This document shows positions 17,313 through 26,138 of a stretch of 64,000 nucleotides of DNA, one piece after another. The position numbers were made by a program, and so were the translations under genes. The notes below the pieces were generated by a model. It saw only the letters and a program-made list of their open reading frames with translations. It ran no database searches and was not told the DNA's origin. The stretch comes from Pseudomonas koreensis. Its GTDB lineage: Bacteria > Pseudomonadota > Gammaproteobacteria > Pseudomonadales > Pseudomonadaceae. Each line of letters opens with the position of its first letter. Within the stretch, counting starts at the first letter, position 1. The DNA lies in NCBI RefSeq assembly GCF_012986595.1, contig NZ_JAAQYM010000010.1, positions 1-64,000 of the forward strand, written 5' to 3'.

Positions 17313-17489
17313 TTATTCGTTGAGTTTGGCGAGGATCTTGTAGACCACGGTCGCCAGGATCATCAGCATGCCGACCCACATGGCAAAGACCCCGACGTTC
17401 TTGTCGCGGAAGTTGAAGCCAATGGCCAGCAGGATCATTCCGCACAGGATGGGAATGAGCATGGTGTGGAAGGAGGACATCGAAATCAT
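17313..17489 (-). CDS. Small membrane protein, 58 residues, unknown function
   Basis: This short frame starts with ATG at 17489, preceded by AAGGCA at a suitable distance, and ends with TAA. The product has two hydrophobic segments, at about residues 10-23 and 33-51, joined by a charged N-F-R-D-K-N-V loop, so it should be an inner-membrane hairpin with a K-I-L-A-K-L-N-E tail. It lies just upstream of the MscS-type gene in the same direction (gap 77 bases), so the two may be cotranscribed. I do not recognise a family. Confidence 0.7.
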   Translation of the reverse strand: MISMSSFHTMLIPILCGMILLAIGFNFRDKNVGVFAMWVGMLMILATVVYKILAKLNE

Positions 17490-17555
17490 GGTGACTGCCT
17501 TGTCGAAATGAATGATGTAAGTCTAGGTCGGTTTTGGCTGACAGGTATTGATCTG

Positions 17556-17647
17556 TGTAGGAGCTGCCGCAGGCTGCGATCTTTAGATCTTTGTTTTTGT
17601 AAATCAAAAGCCAGATCAAAAGATCGCTGCCTGCGGCAGCTCCTACA
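17556..17647. repeat. REP inverted pair, GTAGGAGCTGCCGCAGGCTGCGATC family
   Basis: Two facing copies separated by about 30 bases, between the small membrane protein gene and the aminopeptidase gene. Confidence 0.9.
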
Positions 17648-17677
17648 GGGATTTGCGATCAGCCTGAAGAGATGAGC

Positions 17678-18967
17678 TTACGGTAACTCGCGGCTGGCGT
17701 AGAACGCGCTCAGCACTTTCACCAGATGTGCCAGGTCGTGGCTGCCGCACAATTCGCGAATCGAGTGCATGGCGAAGGTCGGCAGGCCGATGTCGACGGT
17801 GCGCACGCCCAGGTGGCTGGCGGTGATCGGGCCGATGGTCGAGCCGCAACCCATGTCGCTGCGCACCACGAAGCTTTGCACCGGCACTTCTTCGGCCATG
17901 CACAGGTGGCGGAAGAACCCGGCGGTTTCGCTGTTGGTGGCGTAACGCTGGTTGCTGTTGACCTTGATCACCGGACCGGCGTTGAGTTTCGGGCCGTGGT
18001 TGGCGTCGTGCTTCTCGGCGTAGTTGGGGTGTACGCCGTGGGCGTTGTCGGCCGAGACCAGCAGCGATTTCTGAATGGTACGGACGAACTCGTCACCTTC
18101 AGGCAGCAGACGGCGCAGGGTCTGCTCGAGCATCGGACCGTCGGCACCGCAGGCCGAGCAGGAACCGACTTCTTCGTGGTCGTTGCACACCAGCACGCAG
18201 GTTTCTTCGGTGTCGGCATTGAGCAGGGCCTGCAGGCCGGCGTAGCAGGACAACAGGTTGTCCAGGCGTGCCCCGGCAATGAAGTCACCGTGCAGGCCGA
18301 TGATCGCCGCGCTTTGCGTGTCGTAGAAGCTCAACTCGTAATCCAGCACCACGTCGGCGTTCAGGCCATGTTCGCGGGCCAGTTGATCGGTAAGTACGGC
18401 GCGGAAATCGACGCGTTCGTCACCGGCGAATTGCGCGAGGATCGGCGGCAGCTCGGTCTGCGCGTTGATCGCCCAGCCCTGGTTGGCTTCACGGTTGAGG
18501 TGAATCGCCAGGTTGGGAATGATCGCGATCGGTGCCTTGAAGTCGATCAACTGGCTTTCGACCTTGCCATCGCGGCGGAAGGTCACGCGGCCGGCCAGCG
18601 ACAGGTCGCGGTCGAACCACGGCGCCAGCAGCGCGCCACCGTAGACCTCAACGCCCAGTTGCCAGAAGCCCTGGCGTTGCAGTTCCGGTTGCGGCTTGAC
18701 CCGCAGGCACGGGCTGTCGGTGTGGGCGCCGACCAGACGGATTCCGTCGTGCAGCGGCGAGTTGCGGCCCATTTTGATCGCGACAATCGAGGAGTCGTTG
18801 CGGGTGACGTAATAGCGGCCGTTGGCCTCGGTGTTCCATGGCTCGCGCTCGTCGAGGCGCACATAACCGGCGGCCTCCAGACGCTGAACGAGGCTGGCGG
18901 TGGCGTGGAACGGGGTAGGGGAGGCCTTGAGGAAGTCGATCAGGCCTTGGTTCAACTCTTCGCGCAT
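17678..18967 (-). CDS. apeB: M18 family aminopeptidase (aspartyl aminopeptidase type)
   Basis: A 429-residue cytoplasmic zinc peptidase that removes N-terminal acidic residues in its family. Metal and catalytic motifs are visible: V-G-A-H-T-D-S-P-C-L near residue 80, N-D-H-E-E-V-G-S near 258, S-A-D-N-A-H-G near 306 and the C-terminal S-D-M-G-C-G-S-T-I-G-P. Length is normal. It follows the glycosyltransferase-like and rluA genes on the same strand, an order also found beside the Min genes in P. aeruginosa as I recall. GGAGC precedes the ATG. Confidence 0.93.
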   Translation of the reverse strand: MREELNQGLIDFLKASPTPFHATASLVQRLEAAGYVRLDEREPWNTEANGRYYVTRNDSSIVAIKMGRNSPLHDGIRLVGAHTDSPCLRVKPQPELQRQGFWQLGVEVYGGALLAPWFDRDLSLAGRVTFRRDGKVESQLIDFKAPIAIIPNLAIHLNREANQGWAINAQTELPPILAQFAGDERVDFRAVLTDQLAREHGLNADVVLDYELSFYDTQSAAIIGLHGDFIAGARLDNLLSCYAGLQALLNADTEETCVLVCNDHEEVGSCSACGADGPMLEQTLRRLLPEGDEFVRTIQKSLLVSADNAHGVHPNYAEKHDANHGPKLNAGPVIKVNSNQRYATNSETAGFFRHLCMAEEVPVQSFVVRSDMGCGSTIGPITASHLGVRTVDIGLPTFAMHSIRELCGSHDLAHLVKVLSAFYASRELP

Positions 18968-19036
18968 AAGAAGCTCCAGACAGCAATGGGCGGGAGTTTA
19001 ACGCATCGGCCGGGGAATTGAATCCGAAGCCGATTC

Positions 19037-19123
19037 CTGTAGGCGCTGCGGCACGCTGCGATCCATTGATCTGGATTTCAACCAACACAATCAAAAGATC
19101 GCCGCGTGCCACAGCGCCTGCAG
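19037..19123. repeat. Degenerate REP inverted pair, GTAGGAGCTGCGGCACGCTGCGATC subtype
   Basis: Two facing copies with a GGCACGC core instead of CGCAGGC, between the glycosyltransferase-like gene and apeB. The same subtype occurs at 59054-59136. Confidence 0.8.
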
Positions 19124-19136
19124 AGAAAAGTGCTGT

Positions 19137-20237
19137 TCAGCGGGCCGCGGTCACGCGCTTTTTCAGATAGCTCATGATCAGTTTTTCGTCTTCCGGCTTG
19201 TCCGGGCGCGGCAACTGTTGCGGCCATGGGCTCTGGCTCAGCAGTTTTTTCTGACGGCTTTCGTCCCAGCGGAGTATTTCCCGCGAGGCACATTCCCACC
19301 ATTCGTGTCGGCACACGCTGTAGTACGGATCCTCGGGCGCAGCGCTGCCGTACAGCAGATCGCGCCCGACCTTGCGCAGGGCACCTTTCTGATGGCGCAG
19401 CTTCCATTTGATTTTCAGGCGGCGCCAGGCGGACGGGAATGGTTTGACCCGCGGCACATCGGTGCACAGGTCCACCAGACGCTGGCTGAACTGCTCGCCG
19501 TGCTGGGAGAAGAAATACGTCTGCATCGCGTGGAAGAAACGTTTTTCTGCGAAGTAGTGGTAGACGTGTTTGCGCGCCTCCACCACCTGACGCTCGCGCA
19601 TGGCGTACGACAGGGCGATCTGCTCGATGGTGTGGATTTCAAAGCCGCCGAGGGTCCATTCATCGATCAGACGGATCGATGCTTCGAACAGCGCCGAATC
19701 ACCCTCGGTCACGCCACACAGGCCGCTGTTGTAGAGCTTGAAGCCATTATCCGGGGTCACCCCGTGGCTGCGCAGGTCACGACCGAGTTTTTGATAGTCG
19801 GCGCGCCGGTGCACGTCTTTCCAGTCGTACTCGAAGCGATCCATGACCGAGCGGTTCGGCTCGATGAATTTGAACAACTGGCTCGGGTGGCGGATGAACA
19901 GGGTGTCGGTGTCGACGAACAAGGTCTTTTCCGCCCACTGCATGCCCGCCGCGATGGCGCAGGCCTTGCGGCGGTGGTGATAACCGTGAGTGCCTTGCCA
20001 GCGAGTCAGGGTCGCGGCGTCCAGCAACACCGTGTCGACCGGCCAGCCGGCATAGTCGTCGGGACGATCGGTGAGGATGCGGATCGCCGGACGCTCGCCA
20101 TTTTTGGCTTGGGACAGCGCGGTCAGGATGCTGAACTTGGCTTCGCGCCGGTACACATCCTGATTGCCGTAAATCAGGTAAAGCAGCTGGTGACGAACCT
20201 TCTTGGGAGGTGTCGCCAGGGTGTCGATACAACTCAT
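19137..20237 (-). CDS. Putative glycosyltransferase (GT-A-like, DxD motif)
   Basis: A 366-residue protein without signal peptide or membrane segment. The N-terminal half looks like a GT-A nucleotide-sugar-binding fold: Y-L-I-Y-G-N-Q-D near residue 20, I-R-I-L-T-D near 52 and F-V-D-T-D-T-L-F with the metal-binding D-T-D at 109-111. The C-terminal third is rich in Arg, Lys and aromatic residues. A donor sugar or acceptor cannot be assigned. It lies downstream of rluA on the same strand (gap 49 bases), so it may be read from the same transcript. Confidence 0.65.
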   Translation of the reverse strand: MSCIDTLATPPKKVRHQLLYLIYGNQDVYRREAKFSILTALSQAKNGERPAIRILTDRPDDYAGWPVDTVLLDAATLTRWQGTHGYHHRRKACAIAAGMQWAEKTLFVDTDTLFIRHPSQLFKFIEPNRSVMDRFEYDWKDVHRRADYQKLGRDLRSHGVTPDNGFKLYNSGLCGVTEGDSALFEASIRLIDEWTLGGFEIHTIEQIALSYAMRERQVVEARKHVYHYFAEKRFFHAMQTYFFSQHGEQFSQRLVDLCTDVPRVKPFPSAWRRLKIKWKLRHQKGALRKVGRDLLYGSAAPEDPYYSVCRHEWWECASREILRWDESRQKKLLSQSPWPQQLPRPDKPEDEKLIMSYLKKRVTAAR

Positions 20238-20286
20238 CCGAAACTGAATCCTTGTCTTAACTGCAGCGCTGCCGCTCAGGCAACAC

Positions 20287-20922
20287 TTAAAACGGCGCCG
20301 GGCATTCGAAGCGCAGGCGCTCGCCGGTTTGCGGGTGGGTGAAGCTCAGCATGCTCGCGTGCAGGCACAAACGCGGCCAGGCGGCCAAGGCCTGCTCATG
20401 GGCGTAGAGCCCGTCGCCCAGCAGCGGATGGCCGATGGACAACATGTGCACGCGCAACTGGTGCGAACGACCGGTGATCGGTGTCAGTTCGACGCGGCAC
20501 CAATCGCCGCAACGTTCCAGGACGCGCCAGAAGGTCAGTGCATGTTTGCCGAATTCGTGGTCGACCACGTGCCGCGGTTTGGTCGGCGGATCGTAGCGCA
20601 GGGGCAGGTCGATGCTGCCGCTGTCCAGGTCCGGCTGACCCCATGCCAGGGCAGTGTAGGCTTTCTCTGTTTCACGATCGTGAAACTGCCGCGACAGTTC
20701 GCGGTGGGTATCAGCGTCGCGAGCCAGCAGAATGATGCCGGAGGTTTCCCAGTCCAGGCGATGGACGATGCGTGCTTCCGGGTAGCCGTTTTCCTGCAGG
20801 CGGGTAATCAGGCAGTCCTTGTTGTCGTCGGCGCGACCGGGCACCGATAGCAGCAACGTCGGTTTGTCGACCACCAGTACGGCGGCGTCCTGATGAATGA
20901 TGCGGATGTTGGACAACGGCAT
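20287..20922 (-). CDS. rluA: RluA family RNA pseudouridine synthase
   Basis: A 211-residue enzyme that isomerises uridine in RNA; E. coli RluA modifies 23S rRNA U746 and several tRNAs at position 32. The catalytic motif is H-R-L-D-W-E-T-S-G near residue 56, with R-L-C-L-H-A in the C-terminal part and T-G-R-S-H-Q-L-R-V-H near 150. There is no N-terminal S4 domain, and the short length fits RluA rather than RluC or RluD. It follows minE, as in other pseudomonads. Confidence 0.9.
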   Translation of the reverse strand: MPLSNIRIIHQDAAVLVVDKPTLLLSVPGRADDNKDCLITRLQENGYPEARIVHRLDWETSGIILLARDADTHRELSRQFHDRETEKAYTALAWGQPDLDSGSIDLPLRYDPPTKPRHVVDHEFGKHALTFWRVLERCGDWCRVELTPITGRSHQLRVHMLSIGHPLLGDGLYAHEQALAAWPRLCLHASMLSFTHPQTGERLRFECPAPF

Positions 20923-20947
20923 TAAAACAGCCTCGTAACAAATGCCA

Positions 20948-20995
20948 ACGGCGGTTCAGGACCATTCCCGTATAGGGATGGCCCTGAACCGCCGT
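20948..20995 (-). terminator. Long hairpin between minE and rluA
   Basis: A nearly perfect stem ACGGCGGTTCAGG / CCTGAACCGCCGT (20948-20960 with 20983-20995), extended inwards by CCATTCCC / GGGATGG. There is no strong T tract, so it may act as a processing or partial termination site after minE. Confidence 0.55.
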
Positions 20996-21013
20996 CGTTC
21001 CTGCCGGATCGAC

Positions 21014-21268
21014 TCAGCGATCTGGCAGGGTGATGTTGAGTTCCAGAATCGAGCAACTGCCCTGGCTTTCCAGTGCAACATGTACGTCGTCGTTGCCGAT
21101 GTTGACGTACTTGCGGATCACGTCGACCAGTTCCTTCTGCAAGGCTGGCAGGTAATCCGGTGTGCTGCGCTGGCCGCGCTCATGCGCCACGATGATCTGT
21201 AGACGCTCTTTCGCTACCGAGGCGGTACTTGGCTTTTTGTTGGCACGAAAGAAGTCAAAAAGGTTCAT
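21014..21268 (-). CDS. minE: Cell division topological specificity factor MinE
   Basis: An 84-residue protein that drives Min oscillation by stimulating MinD ATPase at the membrane. The N-terminal membrane-binding start (M-N-L-F-D-F-F) is followed by the MinD-contact helix with A-K-E-R-L-Q-I-I-V-A-H-E-R and a C-terminal dimerisation domain. The start overlaps the minD stop by one base (TAATG), so translation is coupled. Confidence 0.97.
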   Translation of the reverse strand: MNLFDFFRANKKPSTASVAKERLQIIVAHERGQRSTPDYLPALQKELVDVIRKYVNIGNDDVHVALESQGSCSILELNITLPDR

Positions 21269-22080
21269 TACCTACCTCCAAACAGGCGCTCGAAGAATCC
21301 CTTCTTCGTAACATCGAGGAAACGATGTTCTTTTTCTTTGCCCAGCAGACGATCAACGGCATCGCTGTAGGCCTGACCGGCGTCGCTCTGGTCGTCGAGA
21401 ATTACCGGGACACCCGAGTTGGAAGCTTTCAGGACTGCCTGCGACTCAGGGATGACGCCCAGCAGGGCCACCGCCAGGATTTCCTTCACGTCTTCGACGC
21501 CGAGCATCTCGCCATCACTGACGCGCTGCGGGTTGTAACGGGTCAGCAGGAGGTGTTCCTTGATCGGATCTTCGCCTTTTTCGGCGCGACGCGATTTGCT
21601 GGCCAAAAGGCCCAGCATGCGGTCGGAGTCACGTACCGAAGACACTTCCGGGTTGGTCACGATGATCGCTTCGTCGGCGAAATACATGGCCAGGTGCGCA
21701 CCTTTCTCGATGCCCGCCGGGGAGTCGCAGACCACGAAGTCGAAGTCTTCCTTGAGCGCCATCAGGACTTTTTCCACGCCTTCCTGAGTCAGCGCGTCTT
21801 TGTCGCGGGTCTGGCTGGCGGCCAGCACGTAAAGGTTTTCCAGGCGCTTGTCTTTGATCAGTGCCTGTTGCAGGTTGGCTTCGCCGTTGACCACGTTGAC
21901 GAAGTCATACACCACGCGACGCTCGCAACCCATGATCAGGTCGAGGTTACGCAGGCCCACGTCGAAGTCGACGATCACTGTTTTGTGGCCGCGCAGAGCG
22001 AGGCCGGTACCGATAGCGGCGCTGGTGGTGGTCTTACCCACACCACCCTTGCCGGATGTAACCACGAGAATCTTGGCCAA
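21268..22080 (-). CDS. minD: Septum site-determining ATPase MinD
   Basis: A 270-residue deviant Walker ATPase that recruits MinC to the membrane and blocks polar division. The P loop is G-K-G-G-V-G-K-T-T near residue 10, with V-D-F-D-V-G-L-R-N-L and C-D-S-P-A-G-I-E. The C-terminal amphipathic helix (K-K-G-F-F-E-R-L-F-G) is the membrane-targeting sequence. The start codon is TTG at 22080, fixed by the conserved M-A-K-I-L-V-V-T-S-G-K-G-G beginning and an AGGGGTG upstream. Confidence 0.97.
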   Translation of the reverse strand: MAKILVVTSGKGGVGKTTTSAAIGTGLALRGHKTVIVDFDVGLRNLDLIMGCERRVVYDFVNVVNGEANLQQALIKDKRLENLYVLAASQTRDKDALTQEGVEKVLMALKEDFDFVVCDSPAGIEKGAHLAMYFADEAIIVTNPEVSSVRDSDRMLGLLASKSRRAEKGEDPIKEHLLLTRYNPQRVSDGEMLGVEDVKEILAVALLGVIPESQAVLKASNSGVPVILDDQSDAGQAYSDAVDRLLGKEKEHRFLDVTKKGFFERLFGGR

Positions 22081-22279
22081 GGTGTTTCACCCCTAAGGAA
22101 GAAGGACTGTTCAGCCCCTGAAAAACATCTCTTGAAAACTACTGCAGTCGGACAGCCTTGGCTGGAATTCGGCGCAAGTCGCACTTGCCGGGGGCAAACA
22201 CTCCTTGATCCTTTTTCCTACTTCGTTTGAGCCGTTTTCGCTACGTTTTAGAGATGCTTGGAAAATGCGGCAGTATCCG

Positions 22280-23017
22280 TTAAAGCCGAATGATGTTCAA
22301 CACGTCGGCCGACAGGCTGACCTGTACGCCGGAGCCCCACAGCGGATCTCGACGCAAATCTTCGGAAACCTTGTAATGCCCGGCGATGGAGATGAGTTCA
22401 GCGCTCAATTGCTGACAGAAAATCCGGGCCTTGGTATCGCCTTTGACGCCGGCCAGTGCGCGACCACGCATCGGGCCGTATACATGGATGTTGCCATCGG
22501 CGAGAAGTTCCGCCCCCGGGCTGACCGAAGACACCACGACCAGATCGCCACCCTGGGCGTATATCTGTTGGCCACCACGTACTGGCGTAGTGATAACTCG
22601 GGTCGGTTTGACGGTCGGCTCCGGCGGCTTTTCCGGTTTCTTTTTGACTTCCGGTTCCGGGGCTTCCAGCGGTCGCTCACGGGCGCCGGACGGCGGCAGC
22701 ACCGGGATGTCGATGGCGATGGCGGCGGCGATGTCTTCGATACGGCTGGCACGGATGGCCAGGGTGCGCAGGCCATGCTGGCGGCACACGCGCATCAGCC
22801 CGGGCAGGTCGACTGCGCCTTCACCCGGCGGCAGTTTGTCCAGCGCCAGGACCAACGGTGCATTGCTGAAGAAGTTCGGCGCCTGGGCGACTTTGGCCGC
22901 CAGTTGCCGATCAAGGCTGTCGAGGTCGTTGCGGGACAACTCCAGCACCGTAATGGCCAGCATGCTGCCCTTCAACTGGAACACGGGATCTTGGTCTGGC
23001 GATTCGTTTTGGCTCAT
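22280..23017 (-). CDS. minC: Septum site-determining protein MinC
   Basis: A 245-residue inhibitor of FtsZ assembly. The N-terminal domain (about 1-105) starts with F-Q-L-K-G-S-M-L-A-I-T; a Pro/Lys-rich linker with P-E-V-K-K-K-P-E-K-P follows; the C-terminal beta-helix (about 140-245) has G-Q-Q-I-Y-A-Q-G-G-D-L-V-V and G-A-E-L-L-A-D-G-N-I-H-V-Y-G that bind MinD. I use the ATG at 23017 because the upstream 22 codons do not resemble MinC. A 199-base gap separates it from minD, so minDE may have an additional promoter. Confidence 0.95.
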   Translation of the reverse strand: MSQNESPDQDPVFQLKGSMLAITVLELSRNDLDSLDRQLAAKVAQAPNFFSNAPLVLALDKLPPGEGAVDLPGLMRVCRQHGLRTLAIRASRIEDIAAAIAIDIPVLPPSGARERPLEAPEPEVKKKPEKPPEPTVKPTRVITTPVRGGQQIYAQGGDLVVVSSVSPGAELLADGNIHVYGPMRGRALAGVKGDTKARIFCQQLSAELISIAGHYKVSEDLRRDPLWGSGVQVSLSADVLNIIRL

Positions 23018-23134
23018 ATCGGCATACAACGGCTTGTCACTAAAAGTGCCGAGACTTATAACGAGAACGCCCGCGAGCCGCAAGCCGGGTCGAACGATGT
23101 AGAATGCGCGGCCACTGTATTTACGGAAGCTTTA

Positions 23135-24070
23135 ATGGATCGCCCGCGTTTTCGAAAAGCCTATCTTTCTCCCCGCTTCTGGCCGCTCTGGTGCGGTCTG
23201 GGGCTGTTGTGGCTGGTCGTGCAGTTGCCGTATCCGGTTTTACTGACGATCGGTCGCGTCCTTGGTGCCTTGATGTATCGCGTGGCCGGCGACCGGCGGC
23301 GCATTGCCAAGCGCAATCTTGAGCTGTGCTTCCCGGAAAAGTCCGCCGCCGAGCGCAAACGCCTGCTCAAGGAGAACTTCGCCTCCACCGGCATCGCGTT
23401 TTTTGAAATGGCGATGAGCTGGTGGTGGTCCCGCGAGCGTCTGGCGAAACTGGCGCACGTCGAAGGGCTGGAGCATTTGCAAAAGGCCCAGCGCGAAGGC
23501 AAGGGCGTGATCCTCATGGCGGCGCACTTCACCACGCTGGAAATCGGCGCCGCGCTGCTCGGCCAGCAACACACCATCGACGGCATGTACCGCGAGCACA
23601 AGAACGCGTTGTTCGACTTCGTCCAGCGTCGCGGCCGCGAGCGACACAACCTCGACTCGCTGGCGGTGGAACGCGACGACGTGCGCGGCATGCTCAAGTT
23701 GCTGCGCTCGGGCCGGGCAATCTGGTACGCACCGGATCAGGACTACGGCGCCAAGCAAAGCATCTTTGTGCCGCTGTTCGGCATTCAGGCGGCGACCGTG
23801 ACCGCGACCACCAAATTCGCCCGTCTGGGCAAGGCGCTGGTGGTGCCGTTCACTCAGCAGCGTCTGGCCGACGGCAGCGGGTACCGGTTGGTGATCCATC
23901 CGCCGCTGGAAGACTTCCCGGGCGATACCGAGGAATCCGACTGCATCCGTATCAATCAGTGGGTGGAAAGTGCGTTGCGCGCCTGCCCTGAGCAATACTT
24001 GTGGGCACACCGTCGCTTCAAGAGCCGTCCACCGGGCGAGCCGAAGTTGTACGCCAAGCGTCGCCGTTGA
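23135..24070 (+). CDS. lpxL: Lipid A late acyltransferase (lauroyl acyltransferase, LpxL/HtrB family)
   Basis: A 311-residue inner-membrane enzyme that adds a secondary acyl chain to lipid A. One N-terminal membrane segment (about 15-40) is followed by the acyltransferase domain with the H-F-T-T-L-E (HX4D/E) motif near residue 131 and D-Q-D-Y-G-A-K in the second block. The frame is open far upstream, but the ATG at 23135 has GGAAG five bases before it and gives the normal family length. It is divergent from minC. Confidence 0.92.
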   Translation: MDRPRFRKAYLSPRFWPLWCGLGLLWLVVQLPYPVLLTIGRVLGALMYRVAGDRRRIAKRNLELCFPEKSAAERKRLLKENFASTGIAFFEMAMSWWWSRERLAKLAHVEGLEHLQKAQREGKGVILMAAHFTTLEIGAALLGQQHTIDGMYREHKNALFDFVQRRGRERHNLDSLAVERDDVRGMLKLLRSGRAIWYAPDQDYGAKQSIFVPLFGIQAATVTATTKFARLGKALVVPFTQQRLADGSGYRLVIHPPLEDFPGDTEESDCIRINQWVESALRACPEQYLWAHRRFKSRPPGEPKLYAKRRR

Positions 24071-24105
24071 TCGACCCATTCCTTTAGGCACCATGGAGCG
24101 TTGCG

Positions 24106-25263
24106 ATGAGCCCAGCTGAACCGGTCACAGGTTTGATTCTTTCCGGCGGCGGGGCTCGGGCGGCGTATCAGGTGGGGGTGCTGGCGGCGATTGCCGAATT
24201 GCTGCCGTTGGGGGCGGACAATCCGTTTCCGGTGATCGTCGGCACCTCGGCCGGGGCGATCAACGCGGTCAGCCTGGCCAGTGGCGCCAGTGATTTTCGC
24301 GCCGCCATCGAACGCCTCACACTGTTCTGGCAGGGCTTTCGCAGCCATCGGGTGTTGCGCAGCGACTGGCCCGGGGTGATCCGTCAGGCCAGCCGCTTTG
24401 TCAGTCACAGCTTGCTCGGCATCGGTCGTCAATTGCCGGTGGCGCTGCTCAACAGTTCGCCGCTGCGCGACCTGCTCAATGAAAAACTGCACATGCCGGG
24501 CATCGCCGAATCCATCGCGCGCAAGCAATTGCATGCGGTGGCGGTGACCGCGTTCGGCTACGAGTCGGGGCAAGCGGTGACGTTCTATCAGGGCGGCGGC
24601 AAGATCGATGCGTGGCTGCGCCATCGGCGAATCGGCGTGCCGGCGCAGTTGTCGGTGGACCACCTGCTCGCCAGTTCGGCGATCCCGTTGCTGTTTGCGC
24701 CGGTGAAAATCGGTGAGGAATATTTCGGTGACGGCGCTGTGCGGCAATCGGCACCGATCAGCCCAGCCTTGCATCTGGGCGCGAGCCGGGTGCTGGTGGT
24801 GGGCGTGAGTGGCAACCCGCGCGGTTTCGATCCACAGCAGCCGCTGGAGCGCGCTTACACCGGGCAGCAGCCGACGCTGGCGCAGATCGGCGGGCACATG
24901 CTCAACAGCACATTCATCGACAGCCTGGAGAGCGACATCGAGTTGCTGCAGCGCCTGAACCAGTTCAGTCACCTGATGCCCGAGGGCGTACCGACGCGCG
25001 AACTGGGCGTGGCGCCGGTGGAGGTGCTGGTGATTGCGCCGAGTCAGCCGATCGATGAAATCGCGGCGCGGCATCGCCAGGAATTGCCGGCGGCGCTGCG
25101 CTTGTTCTTGCGCGGACCGGGGGCGACCAAGACCAGTGGGGCAGGGGTGTTGAGTTATCTGCTGTTCGAGGCGGGGTATTGCAGCGAGCTGATTGACCTG
25201 GGACGACGCGATGCGTTGGCCAAGCGCGAGGAACTGTGCCGGTTTTTGGGGTTAACTTCTTAA
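24106..25263 (+). CDS. Patatin-like phospholipase
   Basis: A 385-residue cytoplasmic or membrane-peripheral lipid acyl hydrolase. The oxyanion motif S-G-G-G-A-R-A-A-Y lies near residue 13, the nucleophile elbow G-T-S-A-G near 46 and the catalytic Asp in F-G-D-G-A near 207, so the Ser-Asp dyad is complete. No signal peptide is seen. It follows the lipid A acyltransferase by 35 bases in the same direction and is probably cotranscribed, which hints at a role in membrane lipid turnover. Confidence 0.9.
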   Translation: MSPAEPVTGLILSGGGARAAYQVGVLAAIAELLPLGADNPFPVIVGTSAGAINAVSLASGASDFRAAIERLTLFWQGFRSHRVLRSDWPGVIRQASRFVSHSLLGIGRQLPVALLNSSPLRDLLNEKLHMPGIAESIARKQLHAVAVTAFGYESGQAVTFYQGGGKIDAWLRHRRIGVPAQLSVDHLLASSAIPLLFAPVKIGEEYFGDGAVRQSAPISPALHLGASRVLVVGVSGNPRGFDPQQPLERAYTGQQPTLAQIGGHMLNSTFIDSLESDIELLQRLNQFSHLMPEGVPTRELGVAPVEVLVIAPSQPIDEIAARHRQELPAALRLFLRGPGATKTSGAGVLSYLLFEAGYCSELIDLGRRDALAKREELCRFLGLTS

Positions 25264-25267
25264 AGGC

Positions 25268-25350
25268 AAAAGATCGCAGCCTGCGGCAGCTCCTACATTG
25301 GAATGCGCTATCCCTGCAGGAGCTGGCGAAGCCTGCGATCTTTTGATCTT
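25268..25350. repeat. REP inverted pair, GTAGGAGCTGCCGCAGGCTGCGATC family
   Basis: Outward-facing pair filling the whole space between the convergent patatin and Tsx-like porin genes. It could act as a bidirectional terminator-like structure. Confidence 0.85.
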
Positions 25351-25352
25351 TA

Positions 25353-26138
25353 TCAGAAGTGGAACTTCACCAGGAAGCTGGTCACGTTCTGATTGGTGGT
25401 GAAGCCACGGGTGTCGTCGATCCCGTACTTGTCTTTCCAGTAGTCGTATTCAACACCGACGTACAGTTGCTTCTCGCCGAAATGCAGGGCCTTGCCCAGG
25501 TCGTATTTGACCTGTGGGTTGAAGTGCAGGTTGGCGTGGTATTCGCCTTTGCTGTTGACGTCGTTGTCGACGACCCAGTCCATGTAGCCGTCGATCAGCA
25601 CGTTCGAGCTGCCAACCGGGATGGTGTAGGACCAGACCGGGGTGATCTGCCAGACGTTGTCACCCGGGCGCGAGCCTTCGGTGTGACGTTGGTAGAAGTT
25701 CAGCTGGAAGTAGTCGAAACCCGGGATCGCCAGGTCGAAGCCAGGACCGATCAGGTAGGACTCGACGTCGCCTTCACCGAACTCGTAAGTCATCGCCAGC
25801 AGCACGTCTTTGATCGGGCCGAATTCGAGCTTCTGGTCCAGCATCTTGCCCAGCGAAATGCGCGGCTGGAACTCACCGTAATAGGTGTTGTTGCCGACGC
25901 CGCCATCTGGCTTGCCGTTGTAAAAGATCTTGTCGACGAACAGGAAGTTATCCCCGTACTTCCAGGCGTCGGCGTGCTCGAAGGTGACGGTCTGCTGGAT
26001 TGCCGGGTTGACCTTGAAGTCTTTGCCGTAAAGGTAGGTCAGGCTGTTGTTCTGCCATTGCAGCAGGCCATCGGCCATGGCCTCGCCGCCGGCCAACATC
26101 GATCCCGCGAGCATCAGGCTGGTGCACATACGTTTCAT
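25353..26138 (-). CDS. Tsx-like outer-membrane nucleoside channel (OmpK family), copy 1
   Basis: A 261-residue outer-membrane beta-barrel. A signal peptide ends at G-E-A-M-A-D. The mature protein has alternating aromatic strands, Y-L-Y-G-K-D-F near residue 35, F-G-P-I-K-D-V-L-L-A-M-T-Y-E near 105, and the closing F-L-V-K-F-H-F with terminal Phe needed for barrel assembly. The family admits nucleosides and related compounds. A close paralogue lies immediately upstream. GGGAGC precedes the ATG. Confidence 0.88.
   Translation of the reverse strand: MKRMCTSLMLAGSMLAGGEAMADGLLQWQNNSLTYLYGKDFKVNPAIQQTVTFEHADAWKYGDNFLFVDKIFYNGKPDGGVGNNTYYGEFQPRISLGKMLDQKLEFGPIKDVLLAMTYEFGEGDVESYLIGPGFDLAIPGFDYFQLNFYQRHTEGSRPGDNVWQITPVWSYTIPVGSSNVLIDGYMDWVVDNDVNSKGEYHANLHFNPQVKYDLGKALHFGEKQLYVGVEYDYWKDKYGIDDTRGFTTNQNVTSFLVKFHF

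Noticed and set aside
17236..17619. Upstream extension of the MscS-type channel frame
   Set aside because: The added 128 residues show no conserved domain, overlap the better-supported 58-residue gene and part of a REP element, and place the signal peptide inside the protein.
22205..23134. Upstream extension of the lipid A acyltransferase frame
   Set aside because: It is antisense to minC, has no family features, and the acyltransferase has a good start and ribosome site at 23135.
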